From positions 186,001 through 250,000 of the forward strand of contig NZ_AQQZ01000003.1 of the NCBI RefSeq assembly GCF_001205715.1: a stretch of 64,000 nt of DNA. The letters are read 5' to 3'. The stretch comes from Pseudaestuariivita atlantica. Lineage in GTDB: Bacteria; Pseudomonadota; Alphaproteobacteria; Rhodobacterales; Rhodobacteraceae. A program made the translations under genes and the position numbers. A model generated the notes under the pieces. That model was not told the origin of the DNA. It searched no databases and saw nothing but the letters and a program-made list of their open reading frames with translations. Positions 1 through 8,723 of this stretch are shown here, piece after piece (within the stretch, counting starts at the first letter, position 1; the number at the start of each line of letters is the position of its first letter).

Positions 1-1
1 T

Positions 2-28
2 CGCGAGGCCGCCCACCAGGGCGGATGA
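2..28 (+). CDS. Possible 3' end of a gene cut by the window edge
   Basis: One plus frame runs from the window edge to a TGA at 26-28, reading REAAHQGG before the stop. A good terminator hairpin begins 16 bases later, which is what one expects after the last gene of a transcript. Nothing about function can be read from eight residues, and another plus frame stays open to 42, so the assignment is weak. Confidence 0.3.
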   Translation, partial: REAAHQGG

Positions 29-43
29 GCGGACCGAAATGAA

Positions 44-71
44 AAGGCCGGCCCCGCAAGGGACCGGCCTT
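44..71 (+). terminator. Rho-independent-type hairpin
   Basis: The sequence AAGGCCGGCCCC, loop GCAA, GGGACCGGCCTT forms a stem of about eleven pairs with one mismatch. It lies between the putative gene end at 28 and the minus-strand small ORF ending at 113, so it could serve both directions. There is only a short T run after it on the plus strand and AAA flanks it on the other side. Confidence 0.6.
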
Positions 72-112
72 CGCTATTCCGTAAGGCCCCTGCGCGCGGG
101 GCCAGCGGAAAC

Positions 113-226
113 TCAGCGCGCGGCGTGCCGGGCAAGGCCGAACAGGGTGGCGAACATGCGTCCGCGTTCGGCATGGGCGGCACGGTAGGCATCGCGGATA
201 CGGGCGTTTGTCTGGGTCTCGATCAT
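113..226 (-). CDS. Small Arg-rich hypothetical protein, 37 aa
   Basis: The protein starts MIETQTNARIRDAYRAAHAE and ends in a basic LARHAAR tail. I chose the ATG at 226 because AGGAG lies seven bases upstream. The longer reading from 295 would start in the intergenic region with no ribosome site. Size and composition (Arg/Ala-rich amphipathic helix) recall the many tiny proteins of Rhodobacterales of the DUF1127 type, but I cannot place it in a family. It is divergent from the LysR gene at 338, which is the usual arrangement for a regulator and its target. That link is inference only. Confidence 0.6.
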   Translation of the reverse strand: MIETQTNARIRDAYRAAHAERGRMFATLFGLARHAAR

Positions 227-337
227 GGGAGGTCTCCTGAGACGTTGGTGTTTCTTGACTGACCTCAACATAGTGGGCACCTGCATCGCCAACAAACGAG
301 ACTTTCCAACGGTTCGGAAAAGTATTACTTAACTGAA

Positions 338-1276
338 ATGAGCGAACGCCTGCCCCCGTTGACCGCCCTGCGCGCGTTTGACGCCGCCGCGCGGCACATG
401 TCCTTTGCCAAGGCCGCGGACGAGTTGAACGTCACGCCCGCCGCGCTGTCCTTCCAGATCAAGTCGCTGGAGGAGCATTTCGGCGCACCGCTCTTCCGTC
501 GTCTCAACCGGGCGGTGGAACTGACGGATGCGGGTCAGGTGCTGGCGCGGGGCACGGCCCCCGCCTTTGCCGATCTTGCGCAGGCCTGGCGGGCGGCGCA
601 GCGGGTGCAGGACACCTCGGTCCTGAACGTCACCTCGGGTCCCGCCTTCGTCGCAAAATGGCTGGCGCCGCGCATGTACGCCTTTGCGCAGGCCCATCCC
701 GAGATCGAGTTGCGGTTCGTCGCGAGCCTGCGGCTGATGGACCTTGCCCGCGACGGGGTCGACGTGGCGATCCGGTTCGGGCGCGGTACGGATGAGCGGC
801 TGTATTCGCGGTCGCTGGGCGAGGAATGGCTGACGCCCTGCATGACGCCGGACCTCGCCAAGCGGTTCCCGACCCCCGCATCGCTGCTGGATGCGCCGCT
901 GATCATCGATGGCAGCATCGACTTCCTGCGCCCGCGCAGCGACTGGGCGGCATGGTTCCGCGCCGCGGGCGTCGACGGGGATGTGCCGGGCGGGGTGCAT
1001 TTCTCGCAGGCCGACCACGCAATCGATGCCGCCGTGTCGGGAGGGGGCGTGGTTCTGGCGAGGGGAACGCTTGCCGCGCATGATCTGAAAGCGGGGCGAC
1101 TGGTCGCCCCGTTCAAACCAGCGATCACGACGGATGCGCATTTCAGGTTCCTGTGCCCCGAGGGGCAGCAGGACAGGCCGGCCATCGCGGCGTTTCACGC
1201 ATGGACGACGGCGGAAAACAGCGCGCTGCAGGATCTCAAGCACGCGCATGACCTCATCCCCCTCAATCGGGGATAA
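338..1276 (+). CDS. LysR-family transcriptional regulator (GcvA-like)
   Basis: A cytoplasmic DNA-binding regulator of 312 residues, a normal LysR length. Residues about 6-65 form the winged helix-turn-helix (PPLTALRAFDAAARHMSFAKA, then AADELNVTPAALSFQIKSLE), typical of the GcvA subgroup. Residues about 90-300 are the periplasmic-binding-like effector domain. The effector is unknown. The start ATG at 338 has no clear Shine-Dalgarno sequence (upstream is AAGTATTACTTAACTGAA), so a leaderless or weakly translated message is possible. It is divergent from the 37-aa ORF at 113-226 and shares about 110 bases of intergenic DNA with it, the likely operator region. Its 3' end lies 12 bases from the convergent YdcH-family gene. 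Confidence 0.92.
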   Translation: MSERLPPLTALRAFDAAARHMSFAKAADELNVTPAALSFQIKSLEEHFGAPLFRRLNRAVELTDAGQVLARGTAPAFADLAQAWRAAQRVQDTSVLNVTSGPAFVAKWLAPRMYAFAQAHPEIELRFVASLRLMDLARDGVDVAIRFGRGTDERLYSRSLGEEWLTPCMTPDLAKRFPTPASLLDAPLIIDGSIDFLRPRSDWAAWFRAAGVDGDVPGGVHFSQADHAIDAAVSGGGVVLARGTLAAHDLKAGRLVAPFKPAITTDAHFRFLCPEGQQDRPAIAAFHAWTTAENSALQDLKHAHDLIPLNRG

Positions 1277-1288
1277 GGATCGAAGGTA

Positions 1289-1456
1289 TCAGCCCGTACT
1301 GAGCCGGGTGATCTGCTCCTTGAGGCGAAGCTTCTGCTTCTTCAGTTCTGCAATCTCGAAATCGCTCGCCCCCGGTGCACGAAGCGCGTCTTCAACGGCA
1401 GTGGACAGGGCGGAATGTTTCTTCTTCAGTTCTTCAAGATGCGAACTCAAGCTCAT
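1289..1456 (-). CDS. YdcH/DUF465 family protein, 55 aa
   Basis: This ORF reads MSLSSHLEELKKKHSALSTA, continues with an acidic linker (VEDALRAPGASDFEIA), and ends in a basic helix (ELKKQKLRLKEQITRLSTG). Two charged helices with the ELKKKH motif are the hallmark of DUF465 (YdcH) proteins, which are small cytoplasmic helical hairpins of unknown function. AGGAGG lies six bases before the ATG. It is convergent with the LysR gene and stands alone, with 92 bases to the methyltransferase stop. Confidence 0.88.
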   Translation of the reverse strand: MSLSSHLEELKKKHSALSTAVEDALRAPGASDFEIAELKKQKLRLKEQITRLSTG

Positions 1457-1548
1457 TGGGGTCCTCCTTCTGCATGCTGTATTCGGAATTTGAGCATAAA
1501 TGTGGCGTTATGTCACGCCGCAGCCGCAGCATGTGGATAAAGACCGGT

Positions 1549-2310
1549 CTAGACGCCCGGTATTTGATCATCCCAGCCAAGCGGCGCCGCGTCGCGCAAA
1601 ACGGCTTCCACCCTTGGCATATAAGTATCGTCCGCCGCATGAGAAGCACCCTGGTGCATCACGATCGGCGGCAAGAGCCGCAGCGGCGAACGTCCGCCTT
1701 TCCGTGCGCGGACAAGGATCAGCGTGGCGTCGCGATGCGCACGGGGCAGAACCGGCCGCACCCGGATCGAGCCCATGCGGTCATCAAGCGACGCCAGCAC
1801 GTCACGCAGGCGATCCGCGCGGTGTACCAGCCAGAGCCAGCCGCCGGGTGCCAGCCGGCGCGTCGCGACATCCAGCCAGGTGTCGAGCGGCGTCTCCTCC
1901 GCCAGTGCGACCGCCCTCCCGCGATCTGCTGCCGCCGTGCCCGACTTTTCCAAGAAGTACGGCGGATTCGTTACCACATGGTTAAAACTTGTGCCCCTGA
2001 CCGCATCGGGCAGCGCGGTCAGGTCGCTTTCGACCACGGTCAGGGCCGCACCTGCCTCTGCCGCGTTGCGGCGCGCCAGCGCGGCGTATTCCGCCTGCCG
2101 CTCCACCCCGGTGATCGACAGGCCCGGAACGCGCGCAGAAAGGCACAGGCTGATCGCCCCGGCCCCGCATCCAAGGTCCAGCACGGTGTCGCCTGCCTGC
2201 GCCTCGACACTGGCGGCAAGCAGCACCGGGTCGACCCCGGCGCGATACCCTTTCAGCGGCTGGAAGAGGTGCACACGCCCCCCGAGGAACGCGTCGCAGG
2301 TGACGCTCAT
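1549..2310 (-). CDS. TrmN6/YfiC-like SAM-dependent methyltransferase
   Basis: A 253-residue class I methyltransferase. The SAM-binding motif I is VLDLGCGAG at residues 43-51. The catalytic NPPY at 115-118 marks an N6-adenine-type or related amino-methyltransferase, and the N-terminal GGRVHLFQPLKGYRAGVDPVL is characteristic of the tRNA1(Val) A37 N6-methyltransferase family. RNA modification is therefore the best guess, but the exact substrate cannot be read from sequence. Its ATG overlaps the stop of the DUF2007 gene by four bases (TCAT on the plus strand), so the two are translationally coupled. Confidence 0.85.
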   Translation of the reverse strand: MSVTCDAFLGGRVHLFQPLKGYRAGVDPVLLAASVEAQAGDTVLDLGCGAGAISLCLSARVPGLSITGVERQAEYAALARRNAAEAGAALTVVESDLTALPDAVRGTSFNHVVTNPPYFLEKSGTAAADRGRAVALAEETPLDTWLDVATRRLAPGGWLWLVHRADRLRDVLASLDDRMGSIRVRPVLPRAHRDATLILVRARKGGRSPLRLLPPIVMHQGASHAADDTYMPRVEAVLRDAAPLGWDDQIPGV

Positions 2311-2522
2311 CCGTCGATCTTCACGCCGCCATCCTGCATCAGGCGGCGCGCGCGGGGCAGGTCATCTTCGATCACCATGAGCCGACGCGGCAAAATGCCG
2401 ATGGACCCTTCGAGGACGCTCATGTTTACGTCCAATTCAAAGCATTCTATATCGGCGTCCGCCAGCAGCGCACGCGCGAGGGCGATCACGGTGATGTCGT
2501 TGGTGCGCAGGAGTTCTACCAT
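2307..2522 (-). CDS. DUF2007 domain protein, 71 aa
   Basis: A small protein starting MVELLRTNDITVIALARALL with the alternating strand-helix pattern of DUF2007, a ferredoxin-like fold annotated as a putative signal-transducing protein. It contains the expected 'DADIECFELDVNMSVLEGSIG' type core (residues 22-42) and 'RRLMVIEDDLPRARRLM' (46-62). Its role is unknown. It is the first gene of a two-gene unit with the methyltransferase and is divergent from the polyprenyl synthase, with 63 bases between the two starts. Confidence 0.85.
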   Translation of the reverse strand: MVELLRTNDITVIALARALLADADIECFELDVNMSVLEGSIGILPRRLMVIEDDLPRARRLMQDGGVKIDG

Positions 2523-2585
2523 GGGTGTGTTGTACGATCAGGGCCCGGGGGCGTCGACCCCGGATCGGCGGGAGATGGCGAAAGC

Positions 2586-3572
2586 ATGAGCGCGAAACCT
2601 CACGAAACGCTGGCCACGGTGCTGGCCGACGACCTGGCGGCCGTGAACGGCGTCATCCGCGCCCGGATGGCGAGCGAGCACGCGCCGCGCATTCCCGAGG
2701 TCACCGCGCATCTTGTCGAAGCGGGCGGCAAGCGCATCCGGCCCATGCTGACGCTCGCCGCCGCGCGGCTCTGCGGGTATGAGGGCGCGCATCACGTGAA
2801 CCTCGCCGCGACGGTGGAGTTCATCCACACCGCGACGCTTTTGCATGACGACGTGGTGGATGAAAGCGCGCAGCGGCGCGGGCGGCCCACGGCGAACCTG
2901 CTCTGGGACAACCAGTCGTCGGTGCTGGTTGGTGATTACCTGTTCGCGCGCGCGTTCCAGTTGATGGTCGAGACGGGCTCGCTCCGCGTGCTCGACATCC
3001 TGTCGAACGCGGCGGCCACGATTGCCGAGGGCGAGGTGCTGCAACTGACCGTGGCGCGCAACATCGACACCAGTGCCGACACCTACCTGAAGGTGGTGCG
3101 CGGCAAGACGGCGGCGCTGTTTTCGGCGGCGACCGAGGTGGGCGGCGTGATCGCGGGCGCGGAGGACGCGGTCGTGCAGGGTCTGTTCGATTACGGCGAC
3201 GCGCTGGGGATCGCGTTCCAGATGGCGGACGACCTGCTGGACTGGCAGGGCGACGCGGGCACGATCGGCAAGAACGTGGGCGACGATTTCCGGGAGGGAA
3301 AGCTGACGCTGCCGATTATCAAGGCGGTGTCCAAGGCCGATGCCGCGGAACGGGATTTCTGGGCGCGGACCATCGGCAAGGGCCGGGTCGAGGATGGCGA
3401 CCTCGAAGAGGCGCACGGCCTGCTGACGAGGCACGGCGCGCTGGAAGAGACGCGGGCCGAGGCGCTGGATTGGGCGGCACGCGCGCGCAAGGCGCTGGAG
3501 GCCGCACCGGCGCACGAGTTGCGCGACACGCTGGGCGATCTGGCCTCTTACGTTGTGGCGCGGCTCAACTAG
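2586..3572 (+). CDS. Polyprenyl (octaprenyl/decaprenyl) diphosphate synthase
   Basis: This all-trans prenyltransferase elongates farnesyl diphosphate with isopentenyl diphosphate to make the ubiquinone side chain. At 328 residues it matches the IspB/DdsA class. Seen directly are GGKRIRP at 47-53, the first aspartate-rich motif LLHDDVVD (D88, D89, D92) followed by RRGRPTAN, and the second MADDLLD (D215, D216, D219). Chain length cannot be decided from sequence, though Q-10 is usual in alphaproteobacteria. It is convergent with ispE, another isoprenoid gene, with one base between the stops. Confidence 0.93.
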   Translation: MSAKPHETLATVLADDLAAVNGVIRARMASEHAPRIPEVTAHLVEAGGKRIRPMLTLAAARLCGYEGAHHVNLAATVEFIHTATLLHDDVVDESAQRRGRPTANLLWDNQSSVLVGDYLFARAFQLMVETGSLRVLDILSNAAATIAEGEVLQLTVARNIDTSADTYLKVVRGKTAALFSAATEVGGVIAGAEDAVVQGLFDYGDALGIAFQMADDLLDWQGDAGTIGKNVGDDFREGKLTLPIIKAVSKADAAERDFWARTIGKGRVEDGDLEEAHGLLTRHGALEETRAEALDWAARARKALEAAPAHELRDTLGDLASYVVARLN

Positions 3573-3573
3573 A

Positions 3574-4389
3574 TCAGCGCGACAGGATCGGGGCGGAGGC
3601 GACCCACCAGGCGGGGTGCGCGCGGGTGATGTCCGATGCAAGCCGGGCGGCGGCGTTTTCGGTCATGCACAGCCCGAAACAGGTGGCCCCCGATCCCGAC
3701 ATGGCAGCAAACGGCGCGGGCGACAAAGCCGCCAGAACGTCCGAGATGACGGGCGCATGCTGCATGGCGGGGGCGGCGAGGTCGTTTCGCTGACGTTTCA
3801 GCCACGCGATGACCGGACCCGCCGTGGGGAAGCGCGGGATGTCGGGCGGCATCGGCGGATTTGTCTTTTCGGTCAGGGACTTGAAAACTGCCGGCGTCGA
3901 AACGGTGACGCGCGGGTTGACCAGCACGACCCACAAGGGCGGCAGGTTCGGCAGCGGGTCGATGACCTCTCCAACGCCACGCATGCGCACCGGGCCGGGA
4001 CCGGCGAGGCAGACGGGGATATCCGCGCCAAGCGCCACCGCGCCCTGCCCGTCCCCGCCACAAAGCCGGATCGCGGCGGCGGCATCCGCCGACCCGCCCC
4101 CGATCCCGGCAGCGGCGGGCAGGTGTTTGTCGAGCGTGAAGGCGTGGGGCCGGTCGGTGGCCATGCGCGCGGCGCGCAGGACGAGGTTGTCGTCCCCCGT
4201 GGGTACGCCCGCGGCCATGGGGCCGGTGACGGACAGGCTCCAGTCAGCGGCGGGCGTGGCGGTCAGGGTGTCGCCGATCCCGGCGAAGACGACCAGCGAA
4301 TCGAGCAGGTGATAGCCGTCGGCACGCTGGCCGGTGACATGCAGGGTCAGGTTGATCTTGGCCGGGGCAAAGGCCTCAGCCGTCGTCAC
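3574..4389 (-). CDS. ispE: 4-diphosphocytidyl-2-C-methyl-D-erythritol kinase
   Basis: IspE phosphorylates CDP-methylerythritol with ATP in the non-mevalonate isoprenoid pathway. The 271-residue protein has the GHMP-kinase signature: APAKINLTLHV at 8-18, DGYHLLDSL at 24-32 and the ATP-binding P-x3-GIGGGSAD at 91-102. Near the C terminus 'AAMSGSGATCFGL' gives the third GHMP motif. Its start overlaps the 3' end of the TPR gene by 14 bases, so the two are likely co-transcribed. The product feeds the prenyl synthase encoded on the opposite strand immediately downstream. Confidence 0.96.
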   Translation of the reverse strand: MTTAEAFAPAKINLTLHVTGQRADGYHLLDSLVVFAGIGDTLTATPAADWSLSVTGPMAAGVPTGDDNLVLRAARMATDRPHAFTLDKHLPAAAGIGGGSADAAAAIRLCGGDGQGAVALGADIPVCLAGPGPVRMRGVGEVIDPLPNLPPLWVVLVNPRVTVSTPAVFKSLTEKTNPPMPPDIPRFPTAGPVIAWLKRQRNDLAAPAMQHAPVISDVLAALSPAPFAAMSGSGATCFGLCMTENAAARLASDITRAHPAWWVASAPILSR

Positions 4390-6091
4390 GGGCGACCTGC
4401 AGGGGCGGCGCGCCCTCTTCTTCCAGCACCGCGTCGAGCCCGACCTCCAGCTTGCGGCGGATGCGGTCGGGCTTCACCTCTTCGAGGTTCGTGTCCTCGG
4501 TGATGAAGCTGAGCGCGCGGCGCCACTGGAATTCGGCTTCGAGCTTGCGGCCCACGGCCCAGTAGACGTCGCCCAAGTGGTCGTTGACGATGGGATCGAC
4601 GGCTTCGAGTTCGACCGCGCGTTCCATGTGGCCCACCGCTTCGTCATAGCGGCCAAGTCGGTAGAGCACCCAGCCGAGGCTGTCGACGATGTAGCCGGAA
4701 TTGGGCTGTTTCTCGACTGCGGTTTCGATCATGCCCAGCGCCTCGTCGAGCTTGATCTGTTTTTCCACCAGCGAATAGCCGAGGTAGTTCAGCACCTGCG
4801 GCTGGTCGGGGTTGAGGTCGAGCGCGCGGCGGAAATCGGCCTCTGCCGCTTCCCAGTTTCCGACCCGTTCCTGCACGATGCCGCGGGTGTAGAAGGCGAA
4901 CCAGCGGGGTTCCCCGGCGGCTTCGTCCAGCGCGATGGCGCGGTCATAGGGGGCGATGGCGTCCTCGAACCGTTTCTCGCGGCGCAGGATGTCGCCCAGC
5001 GTGGAATGGACCTGCGACAATTGCCCGTGGGTTTCGGCCAGCTGGCGCAGGGTTTCGATCGAGGCCTCGACGCGACCGGCGGCATACAGCGCCTCGGCCC
5101 GGCCCAGTTCGGCGATGTGGAAGGCAAAGCTGTCGCGCGGGACGCGGTCATAGGCTTCGATGGCGAGGTCGTAGCGTTCCAGCTTGTCGAGCAGGTTGGC
5201 CGTCATCAGCGTCGCCTCGACATGGTCGGGGCGGATGTAGTCGGCGATGGTGGCGTAGATCAGGGTGTATTCGTCCTCGGCCTCGTTCTGGAGCGCGGTG
5301 GCGATGGAGAAATAGACCTCTGCCACGCCATCGCGCGCGGACGTGATGATGTCGAACGGCACGCGGTCCCCGGCGACGAGGCTGTCGCGCAGCGCGGCGA
5401 GGCCGGGATCGAGGTTCGCGCCAAAGGCCGCGTCGAGGAAGTTCAGCGCATCCTCGTTGCGGTCAAGCTGGCTCAGCACCTCGATCCGCGACAGCACGCC
5501 CCGGCGCGTCATCATCGCCGGGTTGCCTTCGGTGGCCTCGAAAATCTCCTGCGCGCCGCCGAAATTGCCGACCGAGGCGGTGGCGAGCGCCTTGTGATAG
5601 AGCGCGAACCCCTTCAGGCCGTCCTGCGCGGCAAGCGCGTCGAAAGCCTCGTTGGCGGCGTCGACATTGCCTTCGCCCAGCCGTGCCCAGGCGACAAGCA
5701 GGCCCGAGGTCAGCGGGCCCAGCGCCTGGTTTCCGTCGGCGCGTTCGGCGAGGGCGGCGAATTCTTCGGCCCGTGCGAGGGCGCCGGTGATCGACAGGTC
5801 GGCGACCTGGCTGTTGTGGCCCGCGTCTTCGAGCTGGGTGGCAAACTCGCTTGCCAGCCCGATATTGCCCAGCGACAGCTGCGCCAGCGCGGCCTGTTCC
5901 AGCAATTGCGGGTTGGTCGGGTCGCTGCGGAGCGCCTCGGCGTAATAGCGGGCGGCGGCGGTGAAATCGGCCTCGGCCGCGGCCTGGTTGGCGGCAAGAT
6001 ACGCGCCCGACAACGTGTCGGCATTCACGGCCGTTCCCAGCCCAAGCCCAATCGCCAGCACCCATGCCGGAAGACGTGTCATGTAACCCAT
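4376..6091 (-). CDS. Exported tetratricopeptide-repeat protein
   Basis: A 571-residue protein with a signal peptide (hydrophobic WVLAIGLGLGTAVNA, residues 9-23), so probably periplasmic or membrane-associated. The mature part is built of about ten TPR-like helical pairs. The clearest are 'AIAPYDRAIALDEAAGEPRW', 'AEADFRRALDLNPDQPQVLN' and 'AVGHMERAVELEAVDPIVND' with the usual W/G/Y/A/P spacing. TPR arrays bind partner proteins, and no catalytic domain is visible. ATG codons at 6091 and 6082 are both possible starts; I keep the longer one. The downstream overlap with ispE suggests co-transcription without implying a shared function. Confidence 0.88.
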   Translation of the reverse strand: MGYMTRLPAWVLAIGLGLGTAVNADTLSGAYLAANQAAAEADFTAAARYYAEALRSDPTNPQLLEQAALAQLSLGNIGLASEFATQLEDAGHNSQVADLSITGALARAEEFAALAERADGNQALGPLTSGLLVAWARLGEGNVDAANEAFDALAAQDGLKGFALYHKALATASVGNFGGAQEIFEATEGNPAMMTRRGVLSRIEVLSQLDRNEDALNFLDAAFGANLDPGLAALRDSLVAGDRVPFDIITSARDGVAEVYFSIATALQNEAEDEYTLIYATIADYIRPDHVEATLMTANLLDKLERYDLAIEAYDRVPRDSFAFHIAELGRAEALYAAGRVEASIETLRQLAETHGQLSQVHSTLGDILRREKRFEDAIAPYDRAIALDEAAGEPRWFAFYTRGIVQERVGNWEAAEADFRRALDLNPDQPQVLNYLGYSLVEKQIKLDEALGMIETAVEKQPNSGYIVDSLGWVLYRLGRYDEAVGHMERAVELEAVDPIVNDHLGDVYWAVGRKLEAEFQWRRALSFITEDTNLEEVKPDRIRRKLEVGLDAVLEEEGAPPLQVARDDG

Positions 6092-6251
6092 GAACCTGTT
6101 CCCTTGATCTGCCCGTCCCTCGATTGCGGGAGCGTAGTCAAGCGCGGTCGGAGAGACAACCGCCGGAACGCGAAGGGCGGCACGATCATGCCGCCCCTGC
6201 CATCACGATGTCGGGAGACCGGGACGCGCGGCAAGGCGCGCGCCGCGCGGG

Positions 6252-7901
6252 TCACATGTTGGGATAGTTCGGCCCGTCGCCACCCTGCGGCGTGGTCCAG
6301 ACGATGTTCTGCGCCGGGTCCTTGATGTCGCAGGTCTTGCAGTGGACGCAGTTCTGGAAGTTGATGACGAACCGCGGGTCCTTGCCCTCTTCCTGCACGA
6401 ATTCGTAGACGCCCGCCGGGCAATAGCGCTGCGAAGGTCCGGCATAGGTCGGCAGGTTCTTGGCCACCGGGATCGACGGGTCCTTGAGTTTCAGGTGCGC
6501 GGGCTGGCTTTCCTCGTGATTGGTGAACGAGAACGCCACGTTGGTCAGCCGGTCGAAGGACAGTTTGCCATCGGGCTTGGGGTAGTCGATGGGCTTGTGC
6601 TTGGACGCGGGTTCGGTCGATTCCGCATCGGTCTTGCCATGCTTGAGCGTACCAAGCAGCGAGAAGCCCAGCGTGTTGGTCCACATGTCGAACCCGCCCA
6701 GCGTGAGCGAAGTCACCAGGCCATGCTTCGACCAGAGCGGTTTGACGTTGCGCACCTTCTTGAGGTCCTTGCCGATGGCGCCGGTGCGCACCTCGGTCTC
6801 GTAATCGTTCAGCTCGTCCGCCGAACGGCCATCCTGGATGGCGGCATAGGCGGCCTCGGCCGCGGCCTTGCCCGACAGCATCGCGTTGTGGTTGCCCTTG
6901 ATGCGCGGCACGTTGATCATGCCGACCGAACACCCAAGCAGCGCCACGCCCGGCGCCACCATCTTGGGCATGGACTGGAATCCGCCCTCCGAGATCGCCC
7001 GCGCGCCGTAGGCGACACGCTTCCCGCCTTCGAGCAGCTCGGCCACCATCGGGTGATGCTTGAACCGCTGGAATTCCATGTAGGGGAAGAGGTGCGGATT
7101 CTTGTAATTCAGGTGCACCACGAAGCCGACATAGACCTGGTTGTTGTCGAGGTGGTAGATGAACGATCCACCGCCCGCATTGCCGCCAAGGGGCCAGCCC
7201 ATCGTGTGGGTGACGGTGCCTTCGCGGTGCTTCTCCGGGTCGATCTCCCAGAGTTCCTTCATGCCCAGACCGTATTTCTGCGGCTCGCAATCGGCGTCGA
7301 GGTTGTATTTGGCGATCACTTCCTTGGACAGCGACCCGCGCACGCCTTCGCTGAGGAACACGTACTTACCGTGCAGTTCCATGCCCGGTTCGGTGTTCTC
7401 ACCAATCGAGCCGTCCTCTTCGAGGCCGAAGACGCCGGCCACGACGCCCTTCACTTCGCCGTTGTCGCCATAGACCATTTCGGAACAGGCCATTCCGGGG
7501 AAGATTTCGACCCCCAGTTCCTCGGCCTGTTCAGCCATCCAGCGGCAGACATTGCCCATCGACACGATGTAGTTGCCGTGGTTGTTCATCAGCGGCGGCA
7601 TGGGGAAGTTGGGAATGCGCAGCTTGCCCGCCTCGCCCAGCATGTAGAAGTTGTCTTCGGTGACCGGCACGTTCACCGGCGCGCCCTTGTCCCTCCAGTC
7701 GGGGATCAGCGCATCCAGACCGCAGGGGTCCAGCACCGCGCCCGACAGGATGTGCGCGCCCACTTCCGAGCCTTTTTCGAGGACGACGACCTGCAGGTCC
7801 GCATCCAGCTGTTTCAGACGGATGGCCGCGCTCAGGCCCGCGGGGCCCGCGCCGACGATCACCACGTCGTATTCCATCGCTTCGCGTTCAATCTCGGCCA
7901 T
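6252..7901 (-). CDS. Electron transfer flavoprotein-ubiquinone oxidoreductase
   Basis: ETF-QO passes electrons from reduced electron-transfer flavoprotein (fatty-acid, amino-acid and dimethylglycine oxidation) to ubiquinone at the inner membrane. The 549-residue length matches the family. The N terminus carries the FAD dinucleotide fold VIVGAGPAGLSAA at 14-26. The C terminus carries the four 4Fe-4S ligands C494 (RYCPAGVYE) and C518, C521, C524 (NCVHCKTCDIKDP). It is divergent from greA, with about 300 bases between the starts. A sequence TTGACG followed 17 bases later by TAGCTC at 7974-7946 (minus strand) could be its promoter but is far from consensus at -10. Confidence 0.97.
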   Translation of the reverse strand: MAEIEREAMEYDVVIVGAGPAGLSAAIRLKQLDADLQVVVLEKGSEVGAHILSGAVLDPCGLDALIPDWRDKGAPVNVPVTEDNFYMLGEAGKLRIPNFPMPPLMNNHGNYIVSMGNVCRWMAEQAEELGVEIFPGMACSEMVYGDNGEVKGVVAGVFGLEEDGSIGENTEPGMELHGKYVFLSEGVRGSLSKEVIAKYNLDADCEPQKYGLGMKELWEIDPEKHREGTVTHTMGWPLGGNAGGGSFIYHLDNNQVYVGFVVHLNYKNPHLFPYMEFQRFKHHPMVAELLEGGKRVAYGARAISEGGFQSMPKMVAPGVALLGCSVGMINVPRIKGNHNAMLSGKAAAEAAYAAIQDGRSADELNDYETEVRTGAIGKDLKKVRNVKPLWSKHGLVTSLTLGGFDMWTNTLGFSLLGTLKHGKTDAESTEPASKHKPIDYPKPDGKLSFDRLTNVAFSFTNHEESQPAHLKLKDPSIPVAKNLPTYAGPSQRYCPAGVYEFVQEEGKDPRFVINFQNCVHCKTCDIKDPAQNIVWTTPQGGDGPNYPNM

Positions 7902-8203
7902 AAGTCCTCCGCCCGTGATGCCTCACGCAATAATCGTTCGCGCCAGAGCTAACGTTGCCCATCTGCGGCGTCAATTGCGACACAGCGTTACGACGCGGCG
8001 TGCCGGGATGGTTGGCGTTTTGCGACGTGGCGGCAGGCGGATCGGTCGGGACCGGGCCGGACGTGCCGGTGGCGCGGTGGCGGCAGCGCCCCGCCGGCGC
8101 GGGACGCGCGGCCGGTTCATGCCCCTTGAACGGCAGGCTGGTTGCGGGCATGCTGCACCGACCGGACGTGACTGGCCCGACCGGGCCAACGGGAAAGGGA
8201 TCC

Positions 8204-8674
8204 ATGGACAAGATACCGATGACCCGCGCGGGTGCCACCGCGCTAGAAGCCGAATTGAAGCATCTGAAGTCGACAGAGCGCCCCGCCATCATCCAGGCGA
8301 TTGCCGAGGCGCGCGAGCTGGGCGACCTGAAGGAGAACGCCGAATACCATTCGGCGCGCGAGAAGCAGGGCTTCATCGAGGGGCGCATCAAGGAGCTGGA
8401 AGGCGTGCTGGGGCTGGCGGAGGTGATCGATCCCGCGGGCCTGTCAGGGTCGATCAAGTTCGGTGCGACGGTCACGGTGGTGGACGAGGATACCGACGAG
8501 GAAAAGACCTGGCAGATCGTGGGCGAGCACGAGGCCGATATCGAGGCCGGGCTTCTGAACGTAAAATCGCCCATCGCGCGGGCGTTGATCGGCAAGGAAG
8601 AGGGCGACAGCGTCGAAGTGCGCACGCCGGGTGGCGACAAGGCCTATGAAGTGTTGAAAATCGCGTATATCTGA
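8204..8674 (+). CDS. greA: Transcription elongation factor GreA
   Basis: GreA binds the secondary channel of RNA polymerase and stimulates cleavage of backtracked transcripts. I place the start at the ATG at 8204 ([18 protein letters not shown]), giving 156 residues, the normal length. The upstream in-frame extension to 7955 is compositionally unlike GreA. GGGAAAGGGA precedes this ATG. The N-terminal coiled coil has the conserved [20 protein letters not shown], including the acidic tip residues, and the C-terminal FKBP-like domain ends [13 protein letters not shown]. It is followed 49 bases later by a co-directional membrane-protein gene. Confidence 0.97.
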   Translation: MDKIPMTRAGATALEAELKHLKSTERPAIIQAIAEARELGDLKENAEYHSAREKQGFIEGRIKELEGVLGLAEVIDPAGLSGSIKFGATVTVVDEDTDEEKTWQIVGEHEADIEAGLLNVKSPIARALIGKEEGDSVEVRTPGGDKAYEVLKIAYI

Positions 8675-8723
8675 CGCAGCAGCGTCGGTGCTATCGCCGG
8701 CGCCGTGCGTTTCGTGAGGAGCC